DNA of 64,000 bases from Actinopolyspora lacussalsi (GCA_030803735.1 JAURUC010000001.1:2621501-2685500); one strand, 5' to 3'. Counted from the first letter of the stretch, positions 27,548 to 37,850 are shown. Notes: generated by a model not told the origin, from the letters alone. Translations and numbers: made by a program.

Positions 27548-28426
27548 TCAGGCTTCGGTTTCCGCGAGCCCGGCCAGAGCGGCGAACTCGGTGATGTGGA
27601 GTTGCTCTCCCCTGGCGGCCGGATCGACTCCGGCCGCACGCAACAGCCGCTCCGCGCGTTCCGACGAACCCGCCCAACCCGACAGCGCGGAACGCAACGT
27701 CTTGCGGCGCTGGGCGAAGGCCGCCTCCACCACGGCGAACACGCGGTCGCGGTCGATCTCGGCGGGCGGCTCGTGACGGGTGAAAGCCACCAACCCGGAA
27801 TCCACGTTCGGCACCGGCCAGAACACGTTGCGCGAGACCGAGCCCGCACGCCGCACATCGGCGAACCAGGCGCACTTCGCGCTGGGGGCGCCGTAACGGC
27901 GACTGCCCGGCCCGGCGGCCATGCGATCGGCCACCTCGGCCTGCACCATCACCAGACCGTGCCGCAACGAGGGCAGCTCGGCCAGCAGCCGCAGCACCAC
28001 GGGGACCGCCACGTTGTACGGCAGGTTCGCCACGAGTGCCGTCGGCGCGCGTTCGGGACCGCCGAATTCGGCCGCGCTCAGCCGCAACGCGTCACCGTTG
28101 ATCACCCGCAGTCGCTCGGCCAGCGTAGGAGCGTGCTCGGTGACGGTGGCCGAGAGGCGGTCGGCGAGCACGGAATCGATCTCCACAGCGGTCACCGCGC
28201 CTGCCGTTCCGAGCAGGGCCAGGGTCAGTGAGCCGATGCCGGGACCCACTTCGAGAACCACGTCGTCGGAGTCGATACCGGCGATGTCGACGATGCGCCG
28301 AACGGTGTTGGGATCGTGTACGAAATTCTGCCCCAGTTTCTTGGTGGGACGAAATTCGAGCCGCTCGGCCAGTCCTCGAACCTCGGCCGGACCGAGCAGG
28401 CGGACTGCGGACGGCTGTTGCTCCAC
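27548..28426 (-). CDS. rsmA: 16S rRNA dimethyladenosine transferase
   Basis: A 292-residue KsgA/RsmA enzyme that dimethylates two adenines in the 3' end of 16S rRNA using [40 protein letters not shown] (SAM site) and [10 protein letters not shown] (catalytic motif IV) are clear. Two starts are possible. GTG 28426 gives the usual N-terminus ([15 protein letters not shown]); TAGTTT ends 7 nt before it, fitting a leaderless mRNA. The longer version from 28456 lacks support. Confidence 0.93.
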   Translation of the reverse strand: MEQQPSAVRLLGPAEVRGLAERLEFRPTKKLGQNFVHDPNTVRRIVDIAGIDSDDVVLEVGPGIGSLTLALLGTAGAVTAVEIDSVLADRLSATVTEHAPTLAERLRVINGDALRLSAAEFGGPERAPTALVANLPYNVAVPVVLRLLAELPSLRHGLVMVQAEVADRMAAGPGSRRYGAPSAKCAWFADVRRAGSVSRNVFWPVPNVDSGLVAFTRHEPPAEIDRDRVFAVVEAAFAQRRKTLRSALSGWAGSSERAERLLRAAGVDPAARGEQLHITEFAALAGLAETEA

Positions 28427-28484
28427 ACCTTCGAAACTAGCAGCCCGAATTCCCACGACCGCGCCGGGACGGCGGGTGGGCGTC

Positions 28485-28760
28485 GATTTCTCGCGAAATC
28501 GCCGGGACGCCGGGGCGGCACGGCGGAGGCGTGGGCGTCAAATTCCCACGAAATCGCCGCGCCGCTTCGACGCAGTGCCGAACCCCGACCGTCTCCGCAG
28601 GCCGAACTCCGGCCACCCTCGCGGGGCGAACCCCGACCACTCACGCAGTCGGCACCGCCGCGGGTTCTCCGGCGAGTGCCTCGCGAGGACGGCCCCGACG
28701 TTGTGTAGTACCTACCCGATGTCGGGGCACCCGCAGCGAGGCACCGCCGGAGGTTCCGCC
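28485..28760 (-). repeat. dispersed intergenic repeat, copy B (with hairpin repeat copy 6)
   Basis: Read on the minus strand it begins GGCGGAACCTCC (28760-28749). It continues with CGACATCGGGTAG-GTA-CTACACAACGTCGG and the 38-nt block at 28670-28633 that matches 2413-2450 with two mismatches. It ends in the GATTTCGCGAGAAATC hairpin (28500-28485). A degenerate hairpin lies at 28540-28555. It sits downstream of rpfB and upstream of rsmA, in rpfB sense orientation. Confidence 0.8.
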
Positions 28761-28801
28761 ACGCAACCACCCCGGCAAGCCGAGGTGGCAACGGTGCCGA
28801 A

Positions 28802-30304
28802 TCAGGAAAGGCCGAGCTGGGAGGAGCAGGAGGGCCAGGCCCCGTACCCACCTCGCGCGTCACGCACCTTGGTGGCGATGGCGATCTGCTGTTCCCTGCT
28901 GGCCTGGTGCGGGTACGCGGCGTACTGGTCGCCGTCGTAGGCGTCCCAGGTCGACTTGTTGAACTGGACACCACCGTAGTAACCGTTCCCGGTGTTGATG
29001 TGCCAGTTGCCGCCCGACTCGCACTCGGCCAGCTTGTCCCAGACACCGCTGTTCGGCGGCTGCTTGCCACCGACGCGCACGACCTTGGGCTCGGCCTCGT
29101 TGACCACTTTCTCGCCGACGGTCTCCCGCTTGACCTCTTCGCCGTTGCGGGTGGTCACCCGGGTGAAGACGATCTTCTCCCCGGCAGTGCCCTGTTTTTC
29201 GACCTTGCGCTCGCCCTTGAACATCGAGTCGTCGACGATCTCCTTGACCGGCGGCTCGATCTTCTCCCGGACGTTGACGGTCGAGATGCCGGTGCGGTCG
29301 ATCCGCACCTCGGCACCTTCGCTGATCCGCTTCCCGGAGCCGGGCGTGACCTCGTCGTTCTCGTCGACCTTAAGGCCCTGCTTATCGAGCAGTTCCTCGA
29401 CCGTGACGGCGGTGGTGGTCAGCTGCCTGGGCTTGTCGCCGCCGTCGACGATCGTGATCGACTTGGCGGTCTTGACCTCCAGGCTCATGCCCTCCTCGGG
29501 CACGGGCATGGTGCGCTTGGCGGAGACCGAGGCCCCGTCGGTGGGGACGCCGAGCTGACGCAGCGCCTGGCCCACCGTGACCGACCGAACCCATTCCTCC
29601 CGGGTCTGTCCGTCGACGGTGAGTTCGATCTTCCTGCCGCGGTCGAGCGAGATGGTCTCGCCGTGCTCGACCTTGGAACCGAGCGAGGGGCTGAGGGCGT
29701 CGTGCTTGTCGACCTCGATGCCCTCGTCCTCGAGCACCTCGCCCACTGTGGACTCGTAGGTGCTGACCTCGCGTTCCTTGCCGTCCACCTCGACGGTGAC
29801 CGACTTGTCCATCGCGGCGGCCGCGCCGCCCGCACCGGTGATGGACAGGATCACGGCCGCCACCGCGCTCTTGAGGAAACGCCGTTTCCAGGTGCCGATC
29901 GCCTCGGACAGTTCCGGCGAGGGCGCTTCCAGCTCCTCGGAGGAGATCGAGTCGGACAACGGCAACGGCGGCATCACCGTCGTCTCGGCGTTGAGCAGCC
30001 TGATCAGTTCGTCGACCTCGAGGTCGGCGTCGGCCATCAGGTCCTCGACGTCGGGACCGATGATCTCGTAGAGGTCCTGCGGGGTGATGCTCAGTGCGCC
30101 CGGGGGAAAACTCGGGTGATCCTGCGCCGGGTAGGGCGGTATGTTCCCGGTCCGTTCCTCGGGGGGCTCCAGCACGCCGACGGCGGTGTGCCGCTCGCCG
30201 GGAACCGCCGGGGTGAACCAGTCCGTCCGGTCGAGTGTGTTCTCCCGGCGGGCGTGCTGCCCGTGGCCCGAGGGCTGCTCACCCAAATAGCCGCGTTCGT
30301 TCAC
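28802..30304 (-). CDS. rpfB: resuscitation-promoting factor B, with extended cytoplasmic N-terminus
   Basis: A 500-residue protein. Residues 1 to about 140 are a polar, acidic, probably cytoplasmic region (LYEIIGPDVEDLMADADLEVDELI). A single signal-anchor (about 143-163) follows. Then come DUF348 repeats (SVTVEVDGKEREVSTYESTVGEVL and two more), a G5 domain, and the C-terminal transglycosylase-like Rpf domain ([25 protein letters not shown]) with the catalytic Glu in CESGG. It cleaves peptidoglycan glycan strands to aid growth resumption. GTG 30304 has GGGAGG at good spacing. It occupies the usual place next to rsmA and tatD. Confidence 0.93.
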   Translation of the reverse strand: MNERGYLGEQPSGHGQHARRENTLDRTDWFTPAVPGERHTAVGVLEPPEERTGNIPPYPAQDHPSFPPGALSITPQDLYEIIGPDVEDLMADADLEVDELIRLLNAETTVMPPLPLSDSISSEELEAPSPELSEAIGTWKRRFLKSAVAAVILSITGAGGAAAAMDKSVTVEVDGKEREVSTYESTVGEVLEDEGIEVDKHDALSPSLGSKVEHGETISLDRGRKIELTVDGQTREEWVRSVTVGQALRQLGVPTDGASVSAKRTMPVPEEGMSLEVKTAKSITIVDGGDKPRQLTTTAVTVEELLDKQGLKVDENDEVTPGSGKRISEGAEVRIDRTGISTVNVREKIEPPVKEIVDDSMFKGERKVEKQGTAGEKIVFTRVTTRNGEEVKRETVGEKVVNEAEPKVVRVGGKQPPNSGVWDKLAECESGGNWHINTGNGYYGGVQFNKSTWDAYDGDQYAAYPHQASREQQIAIATKVRDARGGYGAWPSCSSQLGLS

Positions 30305-30563
30305 AGGGTCGTTACCTCCCGAAGGCGGGAAAGACGTGCCCGAGACGCCCGGAGGGAAACCGCCCCTTCGGCTTCCGACCGGCACGCGCGAGCGCGTTAC
30401 CTTCGTGCTTCGTGTCCGTATCCGACTCCCGTAGCCAGCGCCGCCAGCCGACCGTCGCGCCCGTAATTCGTGTTCCGAGCGGCGAGGGCAGGCTACCCCG
30501 ACGTACACCGGCGAAGACTGCGGGCGTAATCCGTGACCGTGGTCATCGGTTTACGAGTTCGAG
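30305..30563 (-). other. long rpfB 5' leader
   Basis: About 250 nt lie between the predicted transcription start (about 30557) and the rpfB start codon. No gene is visible. Actinobacterial rpf leaders can carry c-di-AMP (ydaO) riboswitches, but I do not find enough of that consensus to call one. Several stems are possible (for example CCCGCCTTCGGGAGG-type pairing near the RBS). Confidence 0.4.
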
Positions 30564-30593
30564 ACTCTAGCGTGATGATCCGCGTGCTGCCAA
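30564..30593 (-). promoter_or_regulatory. rpfB promoter
   Basis: On the minus strand, TTGGCA (30593-30588) and TAGAGT (30569-30564) are separated by 18 bp, a good sigma-70-type match. At 30606-30623, upstream of the -35, GTAAC-TCAG-GTCACAGCG resembles a response-regulator (MtrA-like) site. Confidence 0.6.
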
Positions 30594-30831
30594 GGATCAC
30601 GAAATCGCTGTGACCTGAGTTACCGACACGAAATCGACTTCCCCAGCGCACAGGGCGTCGGTGAAATTCACACGATCGAACCGAAATATGTTCGGCCATT
30701 GGCCGCGACACGCCATAACGCGCAGATCTCGACACCGCGCGTGATCGTCAGTATCGGGTTCCTCGCACTATCGAGGGTTATCGATTACCCATACAGCGGT
30801 TTCCGGCTCGCACGGGGGTTCCCTGCCCGCA

Positions 30832-30859
30832 CGGGGCCGCGGAACGGCTCGCGGCCCCG
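30832..30859 (-). terminator. strong GC hairpin downstream of the small rpf gene
   Basis: CGGGGCCGCG (30832-30841) pairs perfectly with CGCGGCCCCG (30850-30859) over an 8-nt loop, 14 nt past the stop codon. No T-tract. Confidence 0.65.
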
Positions 30860-30872
30860 CCGCGACATCCCA

Positions 30873-31319
<447 letters not shown>

Positions 31320-31484
31320 TCACGCCGAAGGTCCCGAACGGGGTTCACGGTGCGCCGACCGAACCGGCGAGCACCGTCGAACTCCCCATCCCGGCTTCCA
31401 CTTCGGACGGTAGGAGGACGCGGAGTGGTCGCAAGCCGACATCACCGCGACTGATCGAGAAGATGGCCGGAGAGTTACCGAAGC

Positions 31485-32339
31485 TCAGCCAGCTGCTACA
31501 CGATCGAGTTGAAAAACTCGTTCCGTAGTGGCCGTCAGCGCGACCGCGAGTTCCGCGACACTCGTCTCACGCAGTTCGGCAAGGTCACGAACGGTGTAGT
31601 TTACGCAGTACGGTTCGTTGGGCCTGCCACGAAACGGGTGCGGCGTCAGGAACGGCGCGTCGGTCTCGACGAGCATCTGCTCCACCGGCACGAGGGCCGC
31701 CGCTTCCCGGAGACCGCGCGCGTTCGCGTTGCGGAAGGTGGCCGTACCCGCGAACGAGAGCACGTAACCGGCTGCCACGCAACGGCGGGCGAAGTCGGCG
31801 TCACCGGAGAAACAGTGGAAGATCACCGTCTCGGGAGCGCCCTCCTCGTCCAGGATGCGCAGGATGTCCTCGTGCGCGTCCCTGTCGTGGATCATGAGTG
31901 GCTTGCCGATCCGCTTGGCGAGGTCGATGTGCCAGCGGAACGCCTCCTGCTGCGGTTCCGGCGGTGAGTAGTCCCAGTAGTAGTCGAGCCCGGTCTCCCC
32001 GACCGCGACCACCCTGGGATCACGGACCAGCTCGGCCAGCGTTTCCCGCTCGTACTCGCCGAAGTCCTTGGCCCTGGTGGGGTGCAGCGCGACCGCGGCG
32101 TGGACCCGCTCGTCCCAGCCCGCGGCGGAGACCGTCCACTTCGCCGACTCGATGTCGTCGGCCACCGTCACCACCCGGCCGACCCCCGCGGCCTCGGCCC
32201 GGTCCAACATGCGGCGAACATCCGCCGCCTCGACCGCGCCACAGGCGTCGAGATGGGTGTGCGCGTCCACCACCGGAGCGGGCAGCGTCTCCGGCTCCGG
32301 TGGCGGGGTTCGTTTGTCGCCCTTGCTCACTCCGCCCAT
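31485..32339 (-). CDS. tatD: TatD-family metal-dependent deoxyribonuclease
   Basis: A 284-residue TIM-barrel hydrolase. VVDAHTHLDAC (first metal HxH), VAVGETGLDYYWDYS (Glu ligand), MIHDRDAHEDIL and FHCFSGDADFARRC are the TatD signatures. Members act as 3'-5' exonucleases or D-tyrosyl-type editors. The start is ATG 32339 or the GTG three codons on, which has GGCGGA upstream. It is clustered with metG and the rpf genes as in M. tuberculosis. Confidence 0.92.
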   Translation of the reverse strand: MGGVSKGDKRTPPPEPETLPAPVVDAHTHLDACGAVEAADVRRMLDRAEAAGVGRVVTVADDIESAKWTVSAAGWDERVHAAVALHPTRAKDFGEYERETLAELVRDPRVVAVGETGLDYYWDYSPPEPQQEAFRWHIDLAKRIGKPLMIHDRDAHEDILRILDEEGAPETVIFHCFSGDADFARRCVAAGYVLSFAGTATFRNANARGLREAAALVPVEQMLVETDAPFLTPHPFRGRPNEPYCVNYTVRDLAELRETSVAELAVALTATTERVFQLDRVAAG

Positions 32340-32447
32340 TATTCCCGTGAGACGCCCGTCACACCCCGGCCCCCGGCGCCGAGGGCGCGCGGGCGAAAGA
32401 CCCGGCCGCTCCGGTGGGAACGACCGGGCTGGGAATCCACCGCCGGA

Positions 32448-34241
32448 TCAGCTCTGGATCGGCGCCCACTCCGGGCCGGTCTCGGCCAGCTCGGGGTCGA
32501 GCTTGCCGAACAGCGGCGTCGGCTTGCTCAGCGGTGTGCCGACCCCGATCGGCCGGGACTCCCAGCTGGCCTGCTCGGCGGCGTAGTCACCGGTCAGGAT
32601 CGGATAGGAACGGTCGGACACGTCCAGGTCGTCGACCTCCCGCAGCTGCGGCTGCGCCGCCCACGTTCCCGTACCGCCCAGCAGCTCGTGCACCCGCTGC
32701 GCCGAGTGCGGCAGGAACGGGGTGAGCAGGGTGTTGGCATCCGAGACCAGCTGCAACGCGGTGTGCAGGATGGTGTCGCGGCGTTCCGGATCGTCCTTGC
32801 GCTTCCAGGGTTCCTGCTCGGACAGGTACTTGTTGGCCGCCGAGACGACCCGCATCGCCTCATGGGTCGCGGCGCGGAACCTGGAGCGCCGCAGGTGACC
32901 GCCGACCACGTCGAAGGCGTCGCGGGCCATCGTCTTGAGCTCCTCGTCGGCGGCCTCCGGAACGCGGGGTTCGGGAACGGCGCCGACATTCTTGGCAGCC
33001 AGCGAAACCGCCCGGTTGACCAGGTTCCCCCACTCGTTGGCGAGTTCGAAGTTGATCCTGCGGACGAACTCGTCCCAGGTGAAGTCGACGTCCTGGGTCT
33101 CGGGGCCGGCCGCCGAGATGAAGTAGCGCAGCGCGTCCGGCCCGAACTCGCGCACGAAGTCACGCACGTAGATCACCGTTCCCCGGGAAGTGGAGAACTT
33201 TGACCCGGTCATGGTCAGGAACTCGCTGGAGGCGATCTCGGTGGGCAGGTTCAACTCGCCGTAGGGACCGGCGTTGCCGCCGCGATCCCCGGCTCCGTTG
33301 TGCCCCATCAGCAGGGTGGGCCAGATCTGGGCGTGGAAGGTGATGTTGTCCTTGCCCATGAAGTACACCCGCAGCGCCTCCGGGTCGTTCCACCAGGCAC
33401 GCCACGCCTCGGGATCACCGGAACGCCTGGCCCACTCGACGCTGGCCGAGAAGTAGCCGATCACCGCGTCGAACCAGACGTAGAGTCGTTTCATCGACTG
33501 CTCGTCCCAGCCCTCCAGCGGGACCGGAACCCCCCAGTCGAGATCGCGGGTGATCGGCCTGGGCCGCATGTCCTCCACGAGGTTGCGGGTGAAGTTCAGG
33601 ACGTTGGAACGCCAGTCGGTACGCGTGGACAGCCACTTGCCCAGCGTCTCGGTGAAGGCGGGCAGGTCCAGGAAGAGGTGTTCGGTCTCCACGAAGCGCG
33701 GCACTTCCCCGTTGATCCGGGAGACCGGGTTGCGCAGCTCGGCCGCGTCGAGCTGGTTCCCGCAGTTGTCGCACTGGTCGCCGCGGGCACCGTCGTGATC
33801 GCAGATCGGGCAGGTGCCCTCGATGTAGCGGTCGGGCAGGGTACGGCCGGTAGAGGGGCTGACCGCTCCGGTGGTGGTCTTGGGGATGATGTAGCCGTTG
33901 CGGTACAGCGCCAGGAAGATCTGCCGCACCACCTGGTAGTGATTGCCGGTGGTGGTCCGGGTGTAGAGGTCGTAGCTGACCCCGAGCGATCCCATGTCCT
34001 CGGCGATCACCCGGTGGTACTTGTCCACCAGCTCACGCGGGGTGATGCCTTCCTTCTCCGCCTGGACCTGGATCGGGGTCCCGTGCTCGTCGCTGCCGGA
34101 GACCATGAGCACCTTGTTCCCGGCCATTCGGTGGTACCGCGAGAAGACGTCCGAGGGGACACCGATTCCGGAGACGTGACCGATGTGTCGCGGCCCGTTG
34201 GTGTAGGGCCAGGCCACTGCGGTAAGGACGGGGGTACTCAT
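32448..34241 (-). CDS. metG: methionyl-tRNA synthetase
   Basis: A 597-residue class I synthetase. HIGH motif variant HIGH in PRHIGHVSG (H19 to H22), zinc knuckle [18 protein letters not shown] and the KMSKS-loop variant KFSTSRG. It ends shortly after the anticodon-binding helical domain, without a C-terminal dimerisation domain. It charges tRNA-Met in the cytoplasm. It is the first gene of the minus-strand metG-tatD-rpf group. Confidence 0.96.
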   Translation of the reverse strand: MSTPVLTAVAWPYTNGPRHIGHVSGIGVPSDVFSRYHRMAGNKVLMVSGSDEHGTPIQVQAEKEGITPRELVDKYHRVIAEDMGSLGVSYDLYTRTTTGNHYQVVRQIFLALYRNGYIIPKTTTGAVSPSTGRTLPDRYIEGTCPICDHDGARGDQCDNCGNQLDAAELRNPVSRINGEVPRFVETEHLFLDLPAFTETLGKWLSTRTDWRSNVLNFTRNLVEDMRPRPITRDLDWGVPVPLEGWDEQSMKRLYVWFDAVIGYFSASVEWARRSGDPEAWRAWWNDPEALRVYFMGKDNITFHAQIWPTLLMGHNGAGDRGGNAGPYGELNLPTEIASSEFLTMTGSKFSTSRGTVIYVRDFVREFGPDALRYFISAAGPETQDVDFTWDEFVRRINFELANEWGNLVNRAVSLAAKNVGAVPEPRVPEAADEELKTMARDAFDVVGGHLRRSRFRAATHEAMRVVSAANKYLSEQEPWKRKDDPERRDTILHTALQLVSDANTLLTPFLPHSAQRVHELLGGTGTWAAQPQLREVDDLDVSDRSYPILTGDYAAEQASWESRPIGVGTPLSKPTPLFGKLDPELAETGPEWAPIQS

Positions 34242-34465
34242 GGTTCACAGCCTACGTAAACCCGCGTCGGGAACTCGAGCGGGTTTGTCGCGTGACGGCC
34301 TCACCACTTTCCGGAGTCACGGCAGGGCAGCCGGAACGCGCCACCGCCGGAACCGCTCGAAGCGCCACCGGGAGAGTCCGTGGGGAGCGTCGAGCGGGCG
34401 CGCCGTTGAACGTGTCGGTGACGACGCGGAGCGACCGGGGCCGAACGCGGACCACGCGGTGAACA

Positions 34466-34501
34466 TTGGTCACGTCGGAGCGGCACCGTAGACTCCCCCG
34501 C
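34466..34501 (+). promoter_or_regulatory. deoC promoter for a leaderless mRNA
   Basis: TTGGTC (34466-34471), 17-bp spacer, TAGACT (34489-34494), then 7 nt to the ATG at 34502. Transcription should start at or next to the start codon, and no Shine-Dalgarno site is present. Confidence 0.65.
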
Positions 34502-35482
34502 ATGGCCGATTCGCCGTCATCCAGTCCACCGAGCACGGGACCACCGGGCGAGCTGGCCGAGGCCACCCGCGACGAAGCGGCGTTGACGCGTTTCCTGCGC
34601 GGGCTGCCCGGCATCGACGCGGTGGGACTCGAACAGCGGGCCACCGCGTTGGCGGGGCGCGCCGTCAAGGGAGAGGCCAAGCTGCGCGCCATCGACCGCG
34701 CGGTGGGCATGGTGGACCTGACCACGCTGGAGGGTGCGGACAACGCGAGCAAGGTGCGTGCGCTTGCGTCCAAGGCCCGCACCCCGGACTCGCGGTTCCC
34801 GGACGTTCCCCGGGTGGCCGCGCTGTGCGTCTACCCGGATCTGGTCACCGAGGCGGTGACGGCGCTGCGCGGTTCCGGGGTCGGGGTCGCCTCGGTGGCG
34901 ACCGCGTTCCCCTCGGGCCGCTCCACGCCGCGCGCCAAGCTGGCCGAGGTGGAGCTGGCGGTGGAATCGGGTGCCGACGAGGTGGACATGGTCATCGACC
35001 GCGGTGCTTTCCTCGCGGGTGAGTACGGCCGGGTGTTCGACGAGATCGAACAGGTCCGGGCCGCGTGCGGTCCCGCCCACCTGAAGGTGATCCTGGAAAC
35101 CGGCGAGCTGGGCGGCTACGACAACGTGTGGCGGGCGAGCTGGCTGGCGCTGCTGGCGGGAGCCGATTTCGTCAAGACTTCCACCGGCAAGGTCTCCCCC
35201 GCCGCGACCCTGCCGGTGACCCACGTGCTGTTGCGGGCGGTACGCGAGTGGCGGGATCGAACCGGGCAGTCGCGTGGGGTCAAACCCGCTGGCGGAATCC
35301 GCACCACCAAGGACGCGATCCGCTACTTGGTGGCGGTTCGGGAGGTGGCCGGACCGGACTGGTTGACACCCGAGCTGTTCCGGTTCGGGGCGTCCGGACT
35401 GCTCAACGACCTGCTGATGCAGCGCGAAACGCAACTTCACGGCCACTACAGTGGCCCCGACCAGGTGACGGTGGATCTTTGA
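34502..35482 (+). CDS. deoC: deoxyribose-phosphate aldolase (long form)
   Basis: A 326-residue class I aldolase of the long, eukaryote-like DERA type. Residues VASVATAFPSGRSTPRAKLAE, DEVDMVIDRGAFLAGE, LKVILETGEL and DFVKTSTGK (Schiff-base Lys) plus VKPAGGIRTTKDA cover the active site. It splits deoxyribose-5-phosphate into glyceraldehyde-3-phosphate and acetaldehyde. The two downstream aldehyde dehydrogenase genes are translationally coupled, which suggests one catabolic unit that oxidises the acetaldehyde. Confidence 0.93.
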   Translation: MADSPSSSPPSTGPPGELAEATRDEAALTRFLRGLPGIDAVGLEQRATALAGRAVKGEAKLRAIDRAVGMVDLTTLEGADNASKVRALASKARTPDSRFPDVPRVAALCVYPDLVTEAVTALRGSGVGVASVATAFPSGRSTPRAKLAEVELAVESGADEVDMVIDRGAFLAGEYGRVFDEIEQVRAACGPAHLKVILETGELGGYDNVWRASWLALLAGADFVKTSTGKVSPAATLPVTHVLLRAVREWRDRTGQSRGVKPAGGIRTTKDAIRYLVAVREVAGPDWLTPELFRFGASGLLNDLLMQRETQLHGHYSGPDQVTVDL

Positions 35483-36927
35483 CGGAGCCCGACCCGAACC
35501 CCCTGGAGTACGCGCCCGCCCTCGAATCCGCGACGGTCGCCGCACTTCGGGAGCGCTACCGCCCGTTCATCGGCGGGGAGTTCACCGACGGCAGCGGTGC
35601 GGTGTTCTCCAGCGTGAATCCGGCGACCGGGGAAACGCTGGCCGAGATCACGGGCAGTGCTGAATCCGATGTGGACCGAGCGGTGAACGCGGCCGAGGAC
35701 GCCTTCCGCAGCCACTGGGGCTCGATCAGCGGTACCGACCGGGCCAAGTACCTGTTCCGGATCGCCCGGCTGCTGCAGGAACGTTCCCGGGAACTGGGGG
35801 TGCTGGAGACGCTGGACACCGGCAAACCCGTCAGGCAGGCGACGGAGTTCGACCTGCCCAACGCGGCGGCGTGGTTCCTGCACTACGCGGGCTGGGCGGA
35901 CAAGCTGGACCACGCCGGATTCGGCCCCTCCCCCGCACCGCTCGGGGTGACCGGGCAGGTGGTCCCGTCGAACTTCCCGCTGCTGCTGCTGGCGCAGCGA
36001 ATCGCTCCGGCCCTGGCCTGCGGATCCACCGTGGTCGTCAAACCATCCGAGCGGACACCGCTGAGCGCGCTGGTGTTCGGCGAGATCTGCGAGCAGGCCG
36101 GTCTACCCTCCGGCACGGTCAACATCCTGCCCGGCGACTCGGGGACCGGAGCGAGCCTGCTGACACATCGCGGGGTGCGGCACGCGGTTTTCACCGGTTC
36201 CACCGAGGTGGGCGAACGGGTGCGGCGCGACCTCGCCGGCCGGGGCAAGCGAGTCACGTCCGAACTGGGCGGCAACGGGGTAAACATCGTGTTCGCCGAC
36301 GCGGCGCCGGAGGAGGCGGTGCGGGGTGTGGTCGAGGGTGCCTTCTTCAACCAGGGTCGGGTCCGCTGCGCGGGATCGCGGCTGCTGGTGGAGGAGTCCG
36401 CGGCCGAGGAGTTCGTGGCACGGCTGCGCGACCGCATGGCGGAGCTGCGGGTGGGCGATCCGATGGATCGCAACACCGATGTGGGGTCACTCGGCTCGAC
36501 GGCCGAGGTGGAGCGGATCTCCGAGCTCGTGGAGCGTGGCGTCGCGGAGGGGGCGAGTCGTTGGACCGTCCCGGCGACGCTGCCACAGCGCGGCGACTTC
36601 ATGGCTCCCACGCTGCTGACCGACGTGCAGCAGTCCATGAGCGTGGCGCGAACGGAGGTTTTCGGCCCGGTGCTCTCGGTGCTGACCTTCCGCACCGCGC
36701 GGGAGGCCGTAACCAAGGCCGACAACACGCCGTACGGTCTGGCCGCGGGCGTGTGGAGCGAGAAGGGCTCCCGCGCGCTGTGGACGGCGCGCGGGCTGCG
36801 TACCGGTGTGGTGTGGGCCAACACGTTCCATCGGTTCGACCCGACCGCTCCGTTCGGTGGGCGCGGCGAGTCCGGGAACGGTCACGTCGGCGGTGCCGCG
36901 GGTCTGGAGGCCTATCTCGATGTCTGA
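35479..36927 (+). CDS. aldehyde dehydrogenase family protein
   Basis: A 482-residue NAD(P)-dependent dehydrogenase. VVPSNFPLLLLAQRIAPALACGSTVVVKPSE, FTGSTEVGERV (cofactor), ELGGNGVNIVF (catalytic Glu) and QGRVRCAGSRL (catalytic Cys) are all present. The longer open frame upstream overlaps deoC in another frame. TTG 35479 fits because it overlaps the deoC stop (TTGA) and gives a normal N-terminus (EYAPALESATVAALRERYRP). Probably oxidises the aldehyde made by DeoC. Confidence 0.88.
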   Translation: MTEPDPNPLEYAPALESATVAALRERYRPFIGGEFTDGSGAVFSSVNPATGETLAEITGSAESDVDRAVNAAEDAFRSHWGSISGTDRAKYLFRIARLLQERSRELGVLETLDTGKPVRQATEFDLPNAAAWFLHYAGWADKLDHAGFGPSPAPLGVTGQVVPSNFPLLLLAQRIAPALACGSTVVVKPSERTPLSALVFGEICEQAGLPSGTVNILPGDSGTGASLLTHRGVRHAVFTGSTEVGERVRRDLAGRGKRVTSELGGNGVNIVFADAAPEEAVRGVVEGAFFNQGRVRCAGSRLLVEESAAEEFVARLRDRMAELRVGDPMDRNTDVGSLGSTAEVERISELVERGVAEGASRWTVPATLPQRGDFMAPTLLTDVQQSMSVARTEVFGPVLSVLTFRTAREAVTKADNTPYGLAAGVWSEKGSRALWTARGLRTGVVWANTFHRFDPTAPFGGRGESGNGHVGGAAGLEAYLDV

Positions 36928-37813
36928 AGACGAGGCGCGGTTGAGCACGCGGAAGAGGGTGACGGTGCCCAAGACCTACAAGCTCTACGTGGGCGGGTCC
37001 TTCGCCAGATCCGAGTCGGGCCGGGTCGTCGCGGTCGCCGACGCGGACGGGACGTTCCGGGCGAACGCGGCGAAGGCCTCGCGCAAGGATCTGCGCGACG
37101 CCGTGGCCGCGGCCCGCAAGGCGTTCGACGGCTGGTCCGGTGCCAGCGCCCACAACCGTGGGCAGGTGCTGTTCCGGGTCGCCGAGATGCTGGAGGGGAC
37201 GCGGGACCGGTTCACCTCCGAGGTGGCGGCGACCGAGGGGCTGTCCGCGACGGAGGCGGAACGGGCGGTGGACACCGCTGTGGACCGAATGTTCTGGTAC
37301 GCGGGCTGGACCGACAAGCTCGGCGTCCTCCGGGGCGGTGTCGGCCAGGTGGCCGGTCCGTACACCGTGCACAGCACGCCGGAACCCGTGGGCGTGGTGG
37401 GTGTGGTGGCGCCCCGGCGCTCCTCGCTGCTGGGCCTGGTCAGCGTGCTGGCCCCGGTGCTGGCGGCGGGCAACAGCGCGGTGGTGCTCGTGGATACGGA
37501 ACTGGCGGTGCCCGCCGTGAGCCTGTGCGAGACACTGGCCACTTCGGACGTACCAGGTGGGGTGGTCAACGTGCTCACCGGGGATCCCGCCGAACTGGTC
37601 TCACGGCTGGCATCGCACTCCGATGTGGACGCGCTGGATCCGAGCGGGGCGGACGAGTCCCTGCGTGGCGAGCTGGAGGAGACGGCCGCCGGAAGCGTCA
37701 AGCGAGTACTCGACGCTCCGCTCGTGGAACCGGACTGGAGCACCGCGCCCGGCACGAGGCGGTTGCGTGCCTTCACCGAGCTGAAAACGGTGTGGCACCC
37801 GATCGGGGAGTGA
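36920..37813 (+). CDS. truncated aldehyde-dehydrogenase-like protein without catalytic half
   Basis: A 297-residue protein. Residues about 15-215 follow the ALDH N-terminal cofactor region (YVGGSFARSESGR, FWYAGWTDKLGVLRGGVGQVAGPYTVHSTPEPVGVVGVVAP). The catalytic Glu segment and the catalytic Cys are absent, and the protein ends after about 80 more residues. It overlaps the full-length ALDH by 8 bp, so it is coupled to it and may form a heteromer or serve as a regulatory/structural subunit. Such deoC-ALDH-ALDH sets recur in actinobacteria; function unproven. Confidence 0.8.
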   Translation: MSEDEARLSTRKRVTVPKTYKLYVGGSFARSESGRVVAVADADGTFRANAAKASRKDLRDAVAAARKAFDGWSGASAHNRGQVLFRVAEMLEGTRDRFTSEVAATEGLSATEAERAVDTAVDRMFWYAGWTDKLGVLRGGVGQVAGPYTVHSTPEPVGVVGVVAPRRSSLLGLVSVLAPVLAAGNSAVVLVDTELAVPAVSLCETLATSDVPGGVVNVLTGDPAELVSRLASHSDVDALDPSGADESLRGELEETAAGSVKRVLDAPLVEPDWSTAPGTRRLRAFTELKTVWHPIGE

Positions 37814-37820
37814 CCCCGGC

Positions 37821-37850
37821 GCTCCGCGATTTCTCGCGAAATCGCGGAGC
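37821..37850. repeat. GNRA-family hairpin repeat, copy 7 (bidirectional terminator)
   Basis: A perfect 13-bp stem (arm GCTCCGCGATTTC) closed by 4 nt, 8 nt past the truncated ALDH gene and 47 nt before the end of the convergent HAAS gene. It contains the family core in the inverted (TCGC) orientation relative to the plus strand. Confidence 0.85.
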
